Below, in pieces: positions 1 through 10,855 of a stretch of 64,000 bases of DNA. Made by a program: the position numbers and the translations under genes. Where the stretch lies: assembly GCA_031772625.1 (NCBI GenBank), contig CM062804.1:1023231208-1023295207 (forward strand), in the 5' to 3' direction. This DNA is from Pinus tabuliformis (lineage: Eukaryota; Streptophyta; Pinopsida; Pinales; Pinaceae). The notes beneath the pieces were generated by a model that was given only the letters and a program-made list of their open reading frames with translations, was not told where the DNA came from and did not search any database. Position 1 is the stretch's first letter. Each line of letters starts with the position of its first letter.

Positions 1-1479
1 ATCTATTTTTTTTATATAAATTTCTATATTTTATGAATATATTATATGAATATTTGATATATGAAAATTTAAGTGACTTGGACCTTAATAAGGAGATGAT
101 ATGTACATAAACTTCATCTTATACATGTTAATGAAGTTTTCAACTTGTCTAACATTTGTCTAAATTGCAGATTTGATTTTCTGCCATCTATGTTCTTCTT
201 GCTTTGTAATTTCTAGCTATATATTTATTTTAATTTAACAAAACATAAAGACAACTAAGTTAAGTGATTTATGATCCTAGTTGAAGGAGAACAAATGTTG
301 TCTTACTCCAGCATTTACTGCAACAAGTAAGATATCCAAATCTGGTTTAGTCATAATGAGATTTCCCTAGAAGGCTGAAACTTATAAAGAACATTTTGGT
401 ATCTTTCTTTTGGATTGCCTAGAAGGTTAGGGTGTTAAGAATTGAAATATTGTCCATTGTCTCCACTATTTTCTTTTGTATAGCATAAAAACCCTAAGAA
501 TAAATGTTTACACATTTAGGATCCAAGAATTCTTTGGTTAAGTGTTGAAACTTCTGTTTTGCATTAATGTCATTTTTGCTTCCAAAATTTCAATATGGTG
601 TTAGAACGTTTGTGGCTAAGACCACTATAGGTGTAACCAAGGGCTTCTATTTCAACTAAAGACACTTGATAAAGGTGCTTGACCTTGCTTGAGGTTGTTG
701 GACATGAAAGTGAAACCAGTGTTCCATGGGGATGCATCCCTCAGGGTTAGGTGCACACATCCATCGCACGTGGGACAAGGGGACCTCTGGGGAAATGTTT
801 CCCTTCATCCCCCTTTTTGGGAGATGCAAGGGGACATAGCGACAGACATTTCCCTAGTGTGGGGGATGCAACATCCCAAAAAGGATGCTTCTAGGAGTCC
901 CCCATTAATTTTGTCTGATAACAATAATTTATGAGTGGAGAAGCTTAATATTAAATCCTAAGGCCCTACTAATGCTTTGTAATTAATGGTAATGTTAAAT
1001 TATTAAAGTAAAAGTGATATTCTCCTTTATCTTTTATTTTCATCCTTTTGCTTACATTTTTAACATTACAATGAAATGACTTGGGATTTTTGAGAGTGGT
1101 TTCAACCTCATTGGACTTCATCTGGAGAAAATAGTATTTCATATCCCATTCAAAATTTAGCAAACTTAACAGTTTTCAAGATTTCAATGTTGGCAGGATT
1201 GCAATGTTTCTACTGGATTCTATCAAGTATGAGGTTCTGGAACTAACATTTAATCAGGAGCACCAAGCCCAAAATCAACCCTTTTGAGGGGGGCATGCCC
1301 CCTTTTATCACTCTAAGATTTTCCTAGTCTGTAGAGAAAAACCCTAAGGTAACTCTTTCAAACCAATCTTTAGGGCCAAAGGCTAGCCCTTTCAAGTCGG
1401 AGAGGGCTCTCTCGTTTACAATTCAACTACCTAGTGTCACTTCAACAGTTGGCTGTGTCTTTAGTACAGTGGCTAGATC
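1..1479. other. Non-genic left flank of copy 1
   Basis: No convincing coding region. The block at about 700-910 is rich in GGATGC and GGGGGATGC motifs and is open on the plus strand for about 75 codons, but the translation resembles nothing I know. Bases 1203-1210 (AATGTTTC) are the unoccupied target of the hAT-like element present in copy 2. A short palindrome, GGGGGGCATGCCCCC, lies near 1288-1302. The counterpart is 45566-48262. Confidence 0.6.
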
Positions 1480-1665
1480 ATGAGTTCAGTAGGGTTTGAA
1501 AATGATGGCAAGGAAGAGAGAAAGTCTATCCTTGGGCATGGAGTCATAGCAAATTCAAATCAATAAGCGGTTACTAGGATGTTGGATGTAGTGATAGAGG
1601 CTAAGAGCAGGACAGTTGATGTATCCTTAGACAATCTTGCCATTGAGAGTGGTAGGAGAAAATAA
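1480..1665 (+). pseudogene. Small unrecognised ORF with one internal stop
   Basis: Starting at ATG 1480, 61 sense codons run in one frame to TAA at 1663-1665, interrupted by a single TAA at 1564-1566 (codon 29). The predicted product is charged (Lys/Arg/Glu-rich) and ends in SGRRK. I do not recognise it. It follows a leader containing GAGAGGGCTCTCT, which also occurs on the other strand near 6950 inside the 2.8-kb insertion, so both may derive from one repeat family. The same stop is present in copy 2. This could be the start of a retroelement ORF or chance. Confidence 0.3.
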
Positions 1666-2657
1666 CAAAAAATTGTTTAAAACAGAGCATTTGATAGAAG
1701 AATTTTGTTCAGTTTAGATAAGGAAAGTGATACTTAAATGGTAAAAACAGAGCATGAAAATGAAGCATGAATTCCACTTTAATACCTTCATTCAATCATA
1801 AGGAAGATAAACATTTAATGAAACTAACATAGGTAAACACATTCACCAAGAAACAGACCAGGACATATAAACACATGAATTCTCAACTTTGAAACACTAT
1901 GTTCTTCTTATCACTAGTCACCTCGGATTAACCAACAATAACAAAGCACATACACTGATTACAATTTTTCTCAAATTTTGAACCATTGGTTTTTAGTCAT
2001 TATCAACTTTATAGAGTACTTGCAAAACCATAAGCATGTTTTTAGAAATGCCTTAATTACAACAATCTCAAAATAGCTAAGTATATCTCTAATTAAAACT
2101 AAATACATTACATTTGTCAATAATAAAACAAGATGATAATATTTTTTATCTGAGAATTATGTTGTTGCTGAAGACCTGGTTGAAGCTAAGGATCAAAACT
2201 AATTACTGATATTCTACCCAAATTTTATGAAAACCCTACTTCATCATCAAGCTTGGTATGGTAATTTCTTTCTTGAAATTTGGTCTTGATCCACAAAAAA
2301 GGGAATTCGGTATGTAGATCCTTCCTTTAGGGTTTTATTTGCTCCAAACTGCTCCTTGTTTCCTTAAACAAATAGGATTTTCCCGAGCCTTGACGAATTA
2401 ACTGCAATACCTCAAATCAGGAGAAAAATTGGGAACTGTTGACAGATTAAATGATTGTTTTCTCAAAACGGGGCAAAAATTCGCATTGTTAATATAACTG
2501 TCACCACTCATCCAAAATGAAGTGCAAATAGTGCGAACGGATTAAATTTCTGCGCTATATAAAAATTCTCCTAAAAGGTTGTTGGAAAAACAAAAAACCG
2601 CATACAAATGCTTCATTTGAGTATGCTAGGTGCCCGCAACAAAATATCAACTTCACT
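1666..2657. other. Non-coding segment, possible 3' end of gypsy unit B
   Basis: No open frame of note. It lies downstream, in minus-strand sense, of the gypsy B ORFs, where a 3' untranslated region and 3' LTR would be expected. A TATA-like TTTTATATAGCGC occurs on the minus strand near 2555-2570. I could not see a clear match to the 7763-9122 LTR. The segment may be a diverged LTR or a separate insertion. Confidence 0.35.
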
Positions 2658-3092
2658 CTATCTCCTTTTCCTAGTCTTCTTGGCTTTAGCAGTATGCTCT
2701 TTGCTTTGATTTTTAGGCTTCCTAGAACTAGCAATTTTATCTTTGTTTATGACCATATATCTATGAGGTGTGTTATCTACCTCAATTACTTGTTGTGTCA
2801 GGCTAGGGTTTTGCTTGAGCTTGAATTTCAACCTCAATTTATTTAGTGGTATAGTGTGCAGCCTTCTTTCCCCATAGATCTCAGCTAGTGTAGACTCCTC
2901 AACAACCTCTATTTTCTCTGTCTCAGGATCAACAGCTTCAGCCTCTATTTCCTCTATTGGTTCAAAAACTTTTGTATGTTCAGGAGATGACATAAGAGGA
3001 GGAGACATGGCTTTCCTTTCTAGAATTCTCCTAATTCTTCTCGTGTAGACCTTTCTCATTTCAAGAAAGAGAGGAGGAGGTTTGGTCATCAT
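2658..3092 (-). CDS. 144-codon basic ORF in gypsy unit B, unknown function
   Basis: An intact 144-residue frame sits where gag would normally run on into protease. The N-terminus is basic (repeated RR and RK between residues 13 and 27). An acidic middle, rich in Glu and Ile/Val, spans residues 43-70. The C-terminal 25 residues are strongly Lys/Arg-rich and could act as a nucleic-acid-binding or nuclear-localisation tail. No retroviral enzyme motif is visible. About 20 bases upstream, the gag-tail frame stops shortly after a YNMEG motif that both gypsy units share, so this sequence replaces the RSGKVL-type gag-pol linker of unit A. Copy 2 (49440-49874) differs at three residues. It may be an extra ORF of a non-autonomous derivative or a captured fragment of a host gene. 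Confidence 0.5.
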   Translation of the reverse strand: MMTKPPPLFLEMRKVYTRRIRRILERKAMSPPLMSSPEHTKVFEPIEEIEAEAVDPETEKIEVVEESTLAEIYGERRLHTIPLNKLRLKFKLKQNPSLTQQVIEVDNTPHRYMVINKDKIASSRKPKNQSKEHTAKAKKTRKRR

Positions 3093-3109
3093 GCTTTTCC
3101 TCTGAATTA

Positions 3110-4232
3110 TAGTCTAGACAGATGAGGTCCCTCCATGTTGTACACAGGTTGTTGTGGTATTTTATTATTAGGATTCGGAAGTGGTTGAGTGGGTAGTTGA
3201 TTTGGTTTTTGTTGAAATGGTGAGGAGATTTGTGGGTTTTGATTCTGAACTAGAATTTGTGGTAATTGGTTACCTTGGGGAATTTGATTAGATGGTGGTA
3301 TAAATTGTGGTGGAAGATAGGATGGCGAGTATTGTTGATATTGAGCATAGGCTCCATAAGGATTTTTCCATCCTTGATTCCAAGATTGTGACTGTGGCTG
3401 AGCCCAAGGCTGCCAGGCTGGATTCCAATTATTTTGTGAAGACTGAGCAAATTTTTGTGGTCTGAACCCTTGTGGTTGATTTGTTTGGGGTTTTTTCCAT
3501 GGTCTCTTGGCTATAAAGTAAAGAGGATCTACTTGTTATGGAATCCCCTCATCGTTAAATACAGCCTTGAGACCTGGTAAAGAAGGACATTCCTTCGTAT
3601 CATGATCATATACACATATGACACAAGTTTCTATGGCTTTTGAATCTAAGGGACACTCTCTTAGAACATGTTTCTTTAGACATTTGGGACAGAAGATAGA
3701 TAATGTAGCATTTTCAGAATTTTACTTGTTTTGTATTTTAAGGGTGTTTATCTGCTCACTTACACTCCGTAAAATATCTTTCTTAAAGGTATCAAGAAAG
3801 TTTCCTAATTCTGCCTTGCTGACTGTCCCAGTTGCAGATTTATTAATTCTTGACAAATGGTAGTCAGGGAATATCTCCCTTCCCAGTTAGGTTAAGGAGA
3901 TCGATCCACTCATATTTAATAGCTCTGAGTAAAAGGGATTTTAAGGTTTCCTCATCCAAATTATCCATTTTTGCTCTTTTAACATTGTAGACAAACCTTT
4001 CTACTAAATCTTCAATATTTTCATCTTCTTTTTGTTTCATTTTGAAGACTTTGTCTTTAAGGTTATTAATCTCTGTATTTTCCTAAGAAATCCTGTTTCA
4101 TTTGCCCCCATGTTGTTATAGAATGAACTCCTAGACTCACGAACCATTTTAATGCTGAGCCTTTTAATGTAGCAGGGAAAAATTTTAATTTTTGAGCATC
4201 ATGCAGATAGTCATATGATCTGCATAATACTT
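3110..4232 (-). pseudogene. Gypsy unit B gag, C-terminal half
   Basis: Read on the minus strand, this part continues the gag capsid-type domain (FFPATLKGSALKWF near 4140-4190), passes a frameshift near 4080, and runs through a segment ending IDLLNL. It then shows two CX2CX3HX4C zinc knuckles, CPKCLKKHVLREC (about 3655-3695) and CVICVYDHDTKEC (about 3595-3635). The tail is rich in Gln, Asn, Pro and Trp (3130-3460). This layout matches Athila-type Ty3/gypsy gag. The tail matches unit A's gag tail at 10610-10855. In-frame stops and the 2.8-kb insertion upstream make it non-functional. Confidence 0.8.
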
Positions 4233-4240
4233 CAAATTCT

Positions 4241-7051
4241 ATTAGAGTCGGTCTGTTCAGCCCTCCGTAAGAGATCAAAACCTCTTTGTTGCATTTCATA
4301 TTAGGAGTCCCGCCCAGTCATCTGCATTCCATTAGGCGCATGGATTATCTAACGAGAGTGGTTTTCCTCATGTCCCTCATGTCATTTACCTGCTGGTTCA
4401 TGTCTGTTCATTAAAAAGGCACATACAGTCTTATTTTCATTAAAATTTGCAAAATCTTGTCTTTAGGGTTTCATGGTCAATTAGGTCAAGGTTCCTTTAG
4501 GGTTTCATCAATAAATGTGTCAAAGTGTCCAATAATCACCAGCAGGCATGAGGAGGTTTCCTTATCAAATAATTTCATCACCAAGTGTTCGACATTGTGT
4601 TTTAACACAGAATATTTGGCATTTATTGTACTAAAATCATGTAAATTTTGTTTTTCTCATTGTAAATTTCTTCATCTTCACCCTCGTTATTTCCTTAGCC
4701 TAAGAAGCTCCAACACCTGCAAAACACAAGCAAAGTTCAGCTCATCTAGTTCATCAACAAAGCCAAAAGGGGAAAAAGTCCAAAAAACAGAGTTTGAAAT
4801 CAAATCATTTTGAAAACATTATAAAAGTGGCTTTTGGAAAAGTTAATTTGAAAAGACCATGTATAAAACATGTCTCCAAATGTGTAAAGCTCATTTGCAC
4901 TCCAAGAGCAAAGAGAAAGCAAAACAAAATCATTTTGGGGTGAGCAAGGTGAAATCGGAGAAAATTGATCAAAAAACTTGTGCGCGGCGCATACACTGGG
5001 CGCAACGCATTGGGCCTCAGAACCTAGTGTAAAATAACACGGGCGTGGCGCATTGGTGAGGCGCGGTGCATTGGGTTGAGTGCACGGCGCATACAGCCAG
5101 GAAGCTTGAAATTTACCAAATCTGCTCCAAAATCGCTCAAATCGCCCAAAACTGCACGGATTTGTCGGGTAGAGCCTCCATTATTATTCTCTATCCAAGT
5201 TGGGTGCCTACTTCATGATGCTTGTTTCATGGTGATTGCTTAAAGAAGTTGAACCCTATCATTTTAAGTTCCTCCAACAAAAATTGTTGCCTAGGGTTTT
5301 GATGACTATTTTGCCACCAAGTTTACTCCCTTATCCTTTTTTCATTGATTCCCTTATTCCTTAAGTTCCACTACCCCCTTAAAACACTAATCCCTTATCC
5401 TAAGTCCCCTTTCTCAAAATCCCAAATGCACCAAACCATAGTCTCATACTTAAAATTCCCAAACCCTAATGGCTATCCCGAGAGCTTCACGTCATCATTC
5501 GACAGAACGTACCATCATTCAGAGGGTTGTTATCATCATGCCAAGTTCCACACATTGAGGTAGGTTTTATTCAAATGATGTTTCTAAGCAAGAAAAGATG
5601 AATTTGGGAAAAGTGAGAGATTTTTTTGTCCAAAACAGGCCAAGGAAGAAAAAACTCCATCACTTTTTACACAGGTGTCATGGTTTAGGAGAAATGTCAA
5701 AAATACAGTTTCCTTGGGAGAATTGGTGCACCTCTGAAGTGACCTTGGGAAAATCAAGTTTTCTCCTAGCTTGGTTGTCCAAATGACTTGCTTGATGAGT
5801 CAAAGGATAACTGGACACAAAGATATTTCCAATGAGCTATCATGAGCTCAATTTGGAGTTGAGGAAGGCATTCAAAAGTTGACTACAACAGCACTCTACC
5901 TTTAGGCAGCCTCATTTGGCACATTTTTACCGGTCTTGGGAGATTTGATTTTTTATAGGGAAAATGAACTCCAAATTGAAAAATTCTAGTTGGGTTGGAA
6001 ATTAGACTCAAATGCCTTTCCAACGAGCTATCTTTCACCCAATTCAGACACCAGGAAGGTCCTCAAAATTGGTCTGGAAAAAGGTGCTATGCACAAAAAT
6101 TTTTAAAACAGGGTTTTCCTCCCTATGCGTCGCGCCACGTGGTGCTCGCTTTTGCTAGGGAGCTCCAAATCCAAAAAGCTTTGCATTTTTTGATTTTTCA
6201 TGATAAATTATGGTTGTTGGTGCATGGCCAAGAAATTTGGGCAAGTTTTGAGTCCTCAGGAGGTCAAAAACACTCAAAAAATGACCTCACTGCCCCTATT
6301 TTGACACACAGGAAGCAGTCTTGGGAGATTGAAGTTTTGGAGGGGCAAATGACATCCAAATCCAGAAATTTCACTTGGTTGGAAAGTAGACAGGCAGGGC
6401 TTTCCAATGAGCTATCCTGGGCTCAATTTGGACTTCGGAAAGTGCCTCAAAATCAGCTCCAAAGTGGCGCGACGCATAGAGAATTTGGGTGCGGCGCATA
6501 GAGAAATTTGGCCTCATTTTCACTCTTCAGCTCAGAAATTCACCCAGTTTTGACTAGTTTCACATTTTCATGTAACTCTTGATCTATTTGGATGTAATTT
6601 CATGACCATGATGTAATTTTGGCACATTTTTACTTGTTCTAGAAGATTCATTCACCAAAAGGTGAAATGTGAGTGAATGAATCAGTTTCCTAACATATAG
6701 AGGCAAGTTGTTTGACTACCTCGATTTCAGTGCCTTGTTTAGAATTGGTTGAAACAACTCCTAGAATGATGAGCTCGACCCTTAGAGGCATGGGAGTGGG
6801 TTAGGATGGTCTATATTATGTAATTTTCCAACAAAAAACCCCCAAAACAATCAAATCAAATCCTTGCACTTCATACCTAGCCTAAGATTAGTTGTTAAAT
6901 TAGTCATCTCCAGCCCCATTAATTATCTTTTGCTGAGATTGACTTGGAGAGAGCCCTCTCCTGTCCTCGTAGGGCTAGCTATGAGGCTGAGCGTGGTTTG
7001 ATGTGGACCTAGAACCTTGCCTTTTCAGCCTGAGGCAAATCTAGGCTCTAA
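4241..7051. mobile_element. 2.8-kb insertion inside gypsy B gag
   Basis: The gag frame ends at LFEF on one side (7059) and resumes with EFEVLCRSYDY on the other (4240). The flanks repeat CAAATTC (4233-4239 and 7052-7058; the eighth base is T versus G), a 7-8 bp target-site duplication. The insert ends are short inverted repeats: TTAGAG at the left and CTCTAA at the right. Inside are three degenerate copies of a block containing TTTCCAATGAGCTAT (near 5830, 6010 and 6400) and GC-rich GGCGCAT motifs (near 4985-5095 and 6465-6500). No transposase is visible. Target length and ends suggest a non-autonomous TIR DNA transposon (hAT- or MULE-like). The copy in the second duplicate is 51021-53820. Confidence 0.55.
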
Positions 7052-7058
7052 CAAATTC

Positions 7059-7696
7059 GAAGAGAAATGTCTCTGGGTCTTCGTTTCTTTTTCCATGGAA
7101 ATTAGGAAGAATTGAGGGTGATATATTTTTCATTGTGAGGTTTGTATCTTGATCAAGAATAGGAAATCCAGAAGGATCTTGGTTTCCTCTACCTCTACCC
7201 CCTCCTCTTTTCCTATCTCCACCTCTACCTCTACCCCCACCTCCTCCAATCCTATTTTCCTCGCCATGGAAATTGTGTACCTCTCCTTCCCCTTCTTCAA
7301 CCATGATAGATTCTTCGGAACTAATATAATGTTCTTCTAATATTTCTGATTCCTCTATCAATGGTTGTTCAAAATAAGTTTCATGTTCCTCTTCTTCACT
7401 AGGAACTTCTAATTTTTCTCCCAAAATTTGTTCAACAGTGGAGGATAGAAAAATTACTCCTGTAGTTGGGGATATAACATTTTATTCAATTACAACTTCA
7501 ATAGATGAAGTGGGTGAAGTTCTAGATTGGATTTCTAATCTTGAGATTTCAGGAAGTCTTTGTCGACCTCTAAATGGAATTCAAGTTTGAGTAGGTGGTG
7601 TGGATTCTCAAAATCATGGTGAAGTGAGTGGATTTGTGGGATTAAACTTCTTCCTCGCCCTACAAATCTACCTCTAGAGTCTCTATCCCTACGCAT
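7059..7696 (-). pseudogene. Gypsy unit B gag, N-terminal half
   Basis: The likely start is the ATG at 7696-7694, whose product opens MRRDRDSRGRFVGRG, the Arg/Gly-rich start usual for Athila-type gag. The frame is broken before 7424. From 7424 to 7059 it is open and shows an acidic stretch, a Gly/Arg-rich run (GGGGGRGRGGDRKRGGG) and the gag landmark ILPNFHGKRNEDPETFLFEF. It then meets the 2.8-kb insertion. It lies directly downstream of a primer-binding site and LTR. Confidence 0.75.
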
Positions 7697-7741
7697 ATCA
7701 TGTTTTGAATTAACGATTTTTTCTTAACTTCTATTTGTACT

Positions 7742-7759
7742 TCCCCAACAATGACGCCA
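7742..7759 (-). promoter_or_regulatory. Primer-binding site of gypsy unit B
   Basis: On the minus strand this reads TGGCGTCATTGTTGGGGA, four bases after the LTR end (CA at 7764-7763). It is close to the TGGCGCCGTTGCCGGGGA primer site typical of Athila/Tat-type plant gypsy elements. It fixes the orientation (minus) and shows the adjoining LTR acting as the 5' LTR of unit B. Confidence 0.8.
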
Positions 7760-7762
7760 AAA

Positions 7763-9122
7763 TGTTTGGCCAATTTAATGTTTTTAAATTGTCAATCATA
7801 AATTATCAACCAGGGCAGGTATACTGATGAAGTACAGGTGCACTATATGTGCTAGAATTTATTTCTTATGTCATTATGCTCTTGGTAGGATCTAAACTTA
7901 ATATTAGTATGGAGATGGTGTCGTTAATTATATTAGTGTCTTAATCCCTAAAGTTATCAGCTAATTTCCTAGGAGTTATTCTCTATTGAATCAGTTTATG
8001 GATGATATGAGAGTGATTGTAGACTTTGCCTGTGTTAGACTATTTTGGATTTTTGTCTTGAATTTTTATGCTGCAGCCAAATCTAATTTACTAAGTAAAA
8101 GAGAAATCTATTCTATCAAACTGTAAAGGAATACTGACTGAATTCAATTGCTAAGGAGAAGACTCTCACTCTTTTACTTATTCAATTTCATCCAAACAAG
8201 ACATTCTGAACAGCAGCTACGCTATGAAGTAAAAACAATTGGACTACACTAGATAGAAAGCAAATGAAATAGCCACACTGTACCAGATAAAAGGAAAATC
8301 AAATAGCAGAGTTAAACTAGGTATAAATCAAAGGAAATTGCTTATGCATATAACAATTTACTGGCGAACTCATCATACTACATTTCTTCACACAAAACAG
8401 AGTATTCAAGTAATGAAAGAAATCTAATTGCAATCAGTTAAAGACCTGTTACTGGTCGTAAGGGACCTCCATGAATTAGTTGACAATCTCCAATCAACGC
8501 AGCAAATTGCAAACATGAAACCAAGTCTATTACTTGCAAATGAAACTTAACAAGTTGTTCTAAAAAATTACATGAATTGACGCACACCCAAAACACATTG
8601 CGGCCATAGTTTTTATAATAAGTCTTTGACATAATAGTATGAGCATTTCAAACCTAAATATCTTTATTTCGATCAAACTATATCACTAAACAATCTATTT
8701 TCTATTCAGAAAATAAATCGATAAGATTTCGTGAAAACTCGGATTCTATCTAGCGATAATCTTGTGGTTGACTTTGGATTTGACCGTGTTATCCTACAAC
8801 CTTCTTGATGAATTGGTTCAAGGAAGTAGGAAGGAATCCATGAGGGAACCATTCCTTATCCATCCGTGTCTTTCTTCGCCGAGTTGGAGCTTCTGAACCT
8901 TGCGAACAATGGAGGCAGCTGCAAAAATCTGGATTAGCTACATAAACAAACCAATTTCGTAGCCAAATGCATTCATTAACAAAACAATAGGGTATATAGA
9001 AAAACATGAAGAATGAGACATGTAATTGCTTACCCTTAACAAAAACATGTGCCTATTGCATTATGTAGGTGATAAGTATATGAAAAAGGGATGTTAAGGT
9101 AAGACAATCTTTGGACTCTACA
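7763..9122 (-). repeat. 1.36-kb gypsy LTR shared by units A and B
   Basis: The segment begins TG and ends CA (TGTTTGGCC to CTCTACA on the plus strand). It has a primer-binding site on its downstream side in minus sense (7742-7759) and a polypurine tract on its upstream side (9123-9136). It is thus both the 3' LTR of unit A and the 5' LTR of unit B, an LTR-interior-LTR-interior arrangement usually produced by recombination between elements. No protein frame inside looks real. The copy 2 counterpart is 54532-55890. Confidence 0.75.
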
Positions 9123-9136
9123 TTCCCCCATGCTGG
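9123..9136 (-). promoter_or_regulatory. Polypurine tract before the gypsy LTR
   Basis: Minus-strand CCAGCATGGGGGAA directly abuts the LTR start (TGTAGAG). The G5AA run is the usual plus-strand primer for reverse transcription. It belongs to unit A, whose reverse transcriptase is fused to it with the rest of pol missing. Confidence 0.65.
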
Positions 9137-9487
9137 AACTTCCACACAATCATGAATAAGATCAGAGAAAATTCCAAGAACTACTCTTTGGAATATTGCT
9201 GGAGCATTGCATAATCCAAAGGGAAGTACTCGATAAGCATAAATTCCCCATGGAAAAGTGAATGTGGTTTTATTTTGATCTTCAGGGGCTACCTGAATTT
9301 GGTTATATCCATTGAACCTATCCAAGAAGGAAAAATACTTTTTTCCTGCTAATGTGTCTAAAACCTGATCTATAAAAGGTAGTGGAAAGTGGTCTTTTAA
9401 TGTTGCTTTATTTAGTTCCCTGTAATCGATGCATACTCACCATTTTTCATTTTTCTTAGGAACGATTACTAGGGGTGAAACCCACTA
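9137..9487 (-). pseudogene. Gypsy unit A reverse transcriptase, N-terminal fragment
   Basis: The minus-strand translation shows, in order, SPLVIVPKKNEKW, a TGA stop, VCIDYRELNKATLKDHFPLP, FSFLDRFNGYNQIQVAPED, FTFPWGIYAYRVLPFGLCNA and FSDLIHDCVEV. These are fingers/palm motifs of Ty3/gypsy RT, including the first catalytic Asp (FLDRF). The next expected motif, YxDD, is absent: the sequence jumps straight to the polypurine tract. RT palm end, RNase H and integrase are all deleted. The TGA replaces an Arg codon conserved in the family. Dead in both duplicates. Confidence 0.88.
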
Positions 9488-9488
9488 A

Positions 9489-10115
9489 CTATGAGATATC
9501 GAATAAATGAAATTTACATTTAACAATTTCCGCATTGCGGCTACGATCATAATGTGAGGAAGATTCACTATTTTCCAGTAGATTTAGAATTTGGTCTTCC
9601 TCTCTTACTTGTTCAGTAGTAAAAATAGGTTGTATATCTTCTTCATCTTCTATCCATTCTTCAGTTTCTGTATCTATTTTTGTCCTTGCAGGAGGGTATA
9701 ATATAAATTTATTTGTATAATTTCCATATGAGATAAACATCTCACCTAATCTACAACCAATGAAAGCATCAACTGTAGCTACCCAAGGTCTTCCTAGAAT
9801 TAATGGATGTCTTGCTAAATTATTCTTGGGTGTTAAGACCATGAAATCAACAGGATATTCCCAAGAATCTAAGGATACACAAAAATCTTCCAACACACCA
9901 TCTGATTTAATAATAGACCTATTGGCTAATTGTAATAAGGTTGGTGCGTATTGAAGGTTAGGAAGCCTAAGTGTGTCCATAACTTGTTTACTCATTATGT
10001 TTATGGCTGCTCCTAGATCAACCAGTGTGTTCGGTATTTCAGCTCCATTGATGTGAATTTTTACAATGGGGCTTCTTGGATCTAAATATTTTTGAATTTT
10101 CGTCTTCCCCATCAT
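9489..10115 (-). pseudogene. Gypsy unit A aspartic protease
   Basis: An open frame of about 208 codons carries a retropepsin-like domain. The active-site loop is TLVDLGAAINIM (about residues 30-41) and ILGRPW lies near residue 107. This belongs to the DLGA-type plant gypsy proteases. It would cut the Gag-Pol polyprotein. In copy 1 the region between protease and RT is shortened by about 299 bases near 9530. Copy 2 retains them, giving a 241-codon frame (56457-57182). The upstream gag-pol linker is frameshifted, so expression as Gag-Pol is unlikely. Confidence 0.85.
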
Positions 10116-10220
10116 AATGTCTGCAATTTTTCCAACTAACTGAATTATTTTTATGTCTTATCTTTTTCTTCCTGATCTTTGTGTACTTAGTTCCTTAATT
10201 GTTTTCACAAAAACTGGTAT

Positions 10221-10855
10221 TTATTTTATGGCTTGTAATAAAGGAATCTTAATACAGACATTTCTCAATACATCCATCATATTGTAATCAAGCAAGATAA
10301 TTTGTTTTTCTACTCCTTCATCAATTTTCAACCGTTCAAGGAAAGGTGGTCTAATTGATACCGAGGGTTGTTCTATGATGGGAGTATTTATTGGAACATG
10401 TCTTGTTTCTTTATTCTCTTTCTGAGGAGAGAGGTCTCCCCTTCTTCTGATTGGTTTTGTGCTTTTGAAGATCAGATCTTGTTTCTTGAATGACAACAAG
10501 GGTTTTTCTCTGTAACACCTTTCCAGACCTTAATTGGACATTATTTAGGTATAGTGGAGTTATTACACAAGTTTGAGGATTTTTCCCCTCCATGTTGTAC
10601 ATAGCTTCTTGTGGTATTTTATTATTAGGATTTGGAAGTGGTTGAGAAGGTAGTTGATTTGGTTTTTGTGGAAATGGTAGGGAGAGTTGTGGGTTTTGAT
10701 TCTAAACTAGAATTTGTGGTAATTGGTTAGCTTAGGGAATTTGATTAGATGGTGGTAGAAATTGTGGTGGAAGATAGGCTGGCGAGTATTGTTGATATTA
10801 AGCATAGGCTCCATAAGGATTTTTCCATCCTTGATTCCAAGATTGTGACTGTGGT
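10221..10855 (-). pseudogene. Gypsy unit A gag tail and gag-pol linker
   Basis: The upstream part (10610-10855) matches the Gln/Asn/Pro-rich gag tail of unit B. It is followed by YNMEGKNPQ, NNVQLRSGKVL and, in another frame, RPPFLERLK and NVCIKIPLLQAIK, all familiar in the gag-to-protease linker of Athila-type elements. Frameshifts near 10480 break it. The 5' part of gag is missing because a TG-starting LTR-like block begins at 10856. Confidence 0.75.

Noticed and set aside
689-934. Plus-strand frame of about 80 codons with GDASLRVRCTHPSHVGQ
   Set aside because: Kept in both duplicates but no known domain, no upstream gene signals, and the block looks like repeat sequence rich in GGATGC.
1286-1302. 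GGGGGGCATGCCCCC as a polypurine tract next to an LTR start
   Set aside because: It is a short palindrome. No LTR or retroelement interior could be matched on either side.
4457-5005. Plus and minus frames of 66-118 codons near 4.5-5.0 kb
   Set aside because: No motif. They lie within the transposon insertion and are inconsistent between duplicates.
5995-6501. 168-codon plus-strand frame in the 2.8-kb insertion
   Set aside because: It spans the degenerate internal repeats of the insertion. Copy 2 carries a 10-base deletion there that changes the frame, and no domain is seen.
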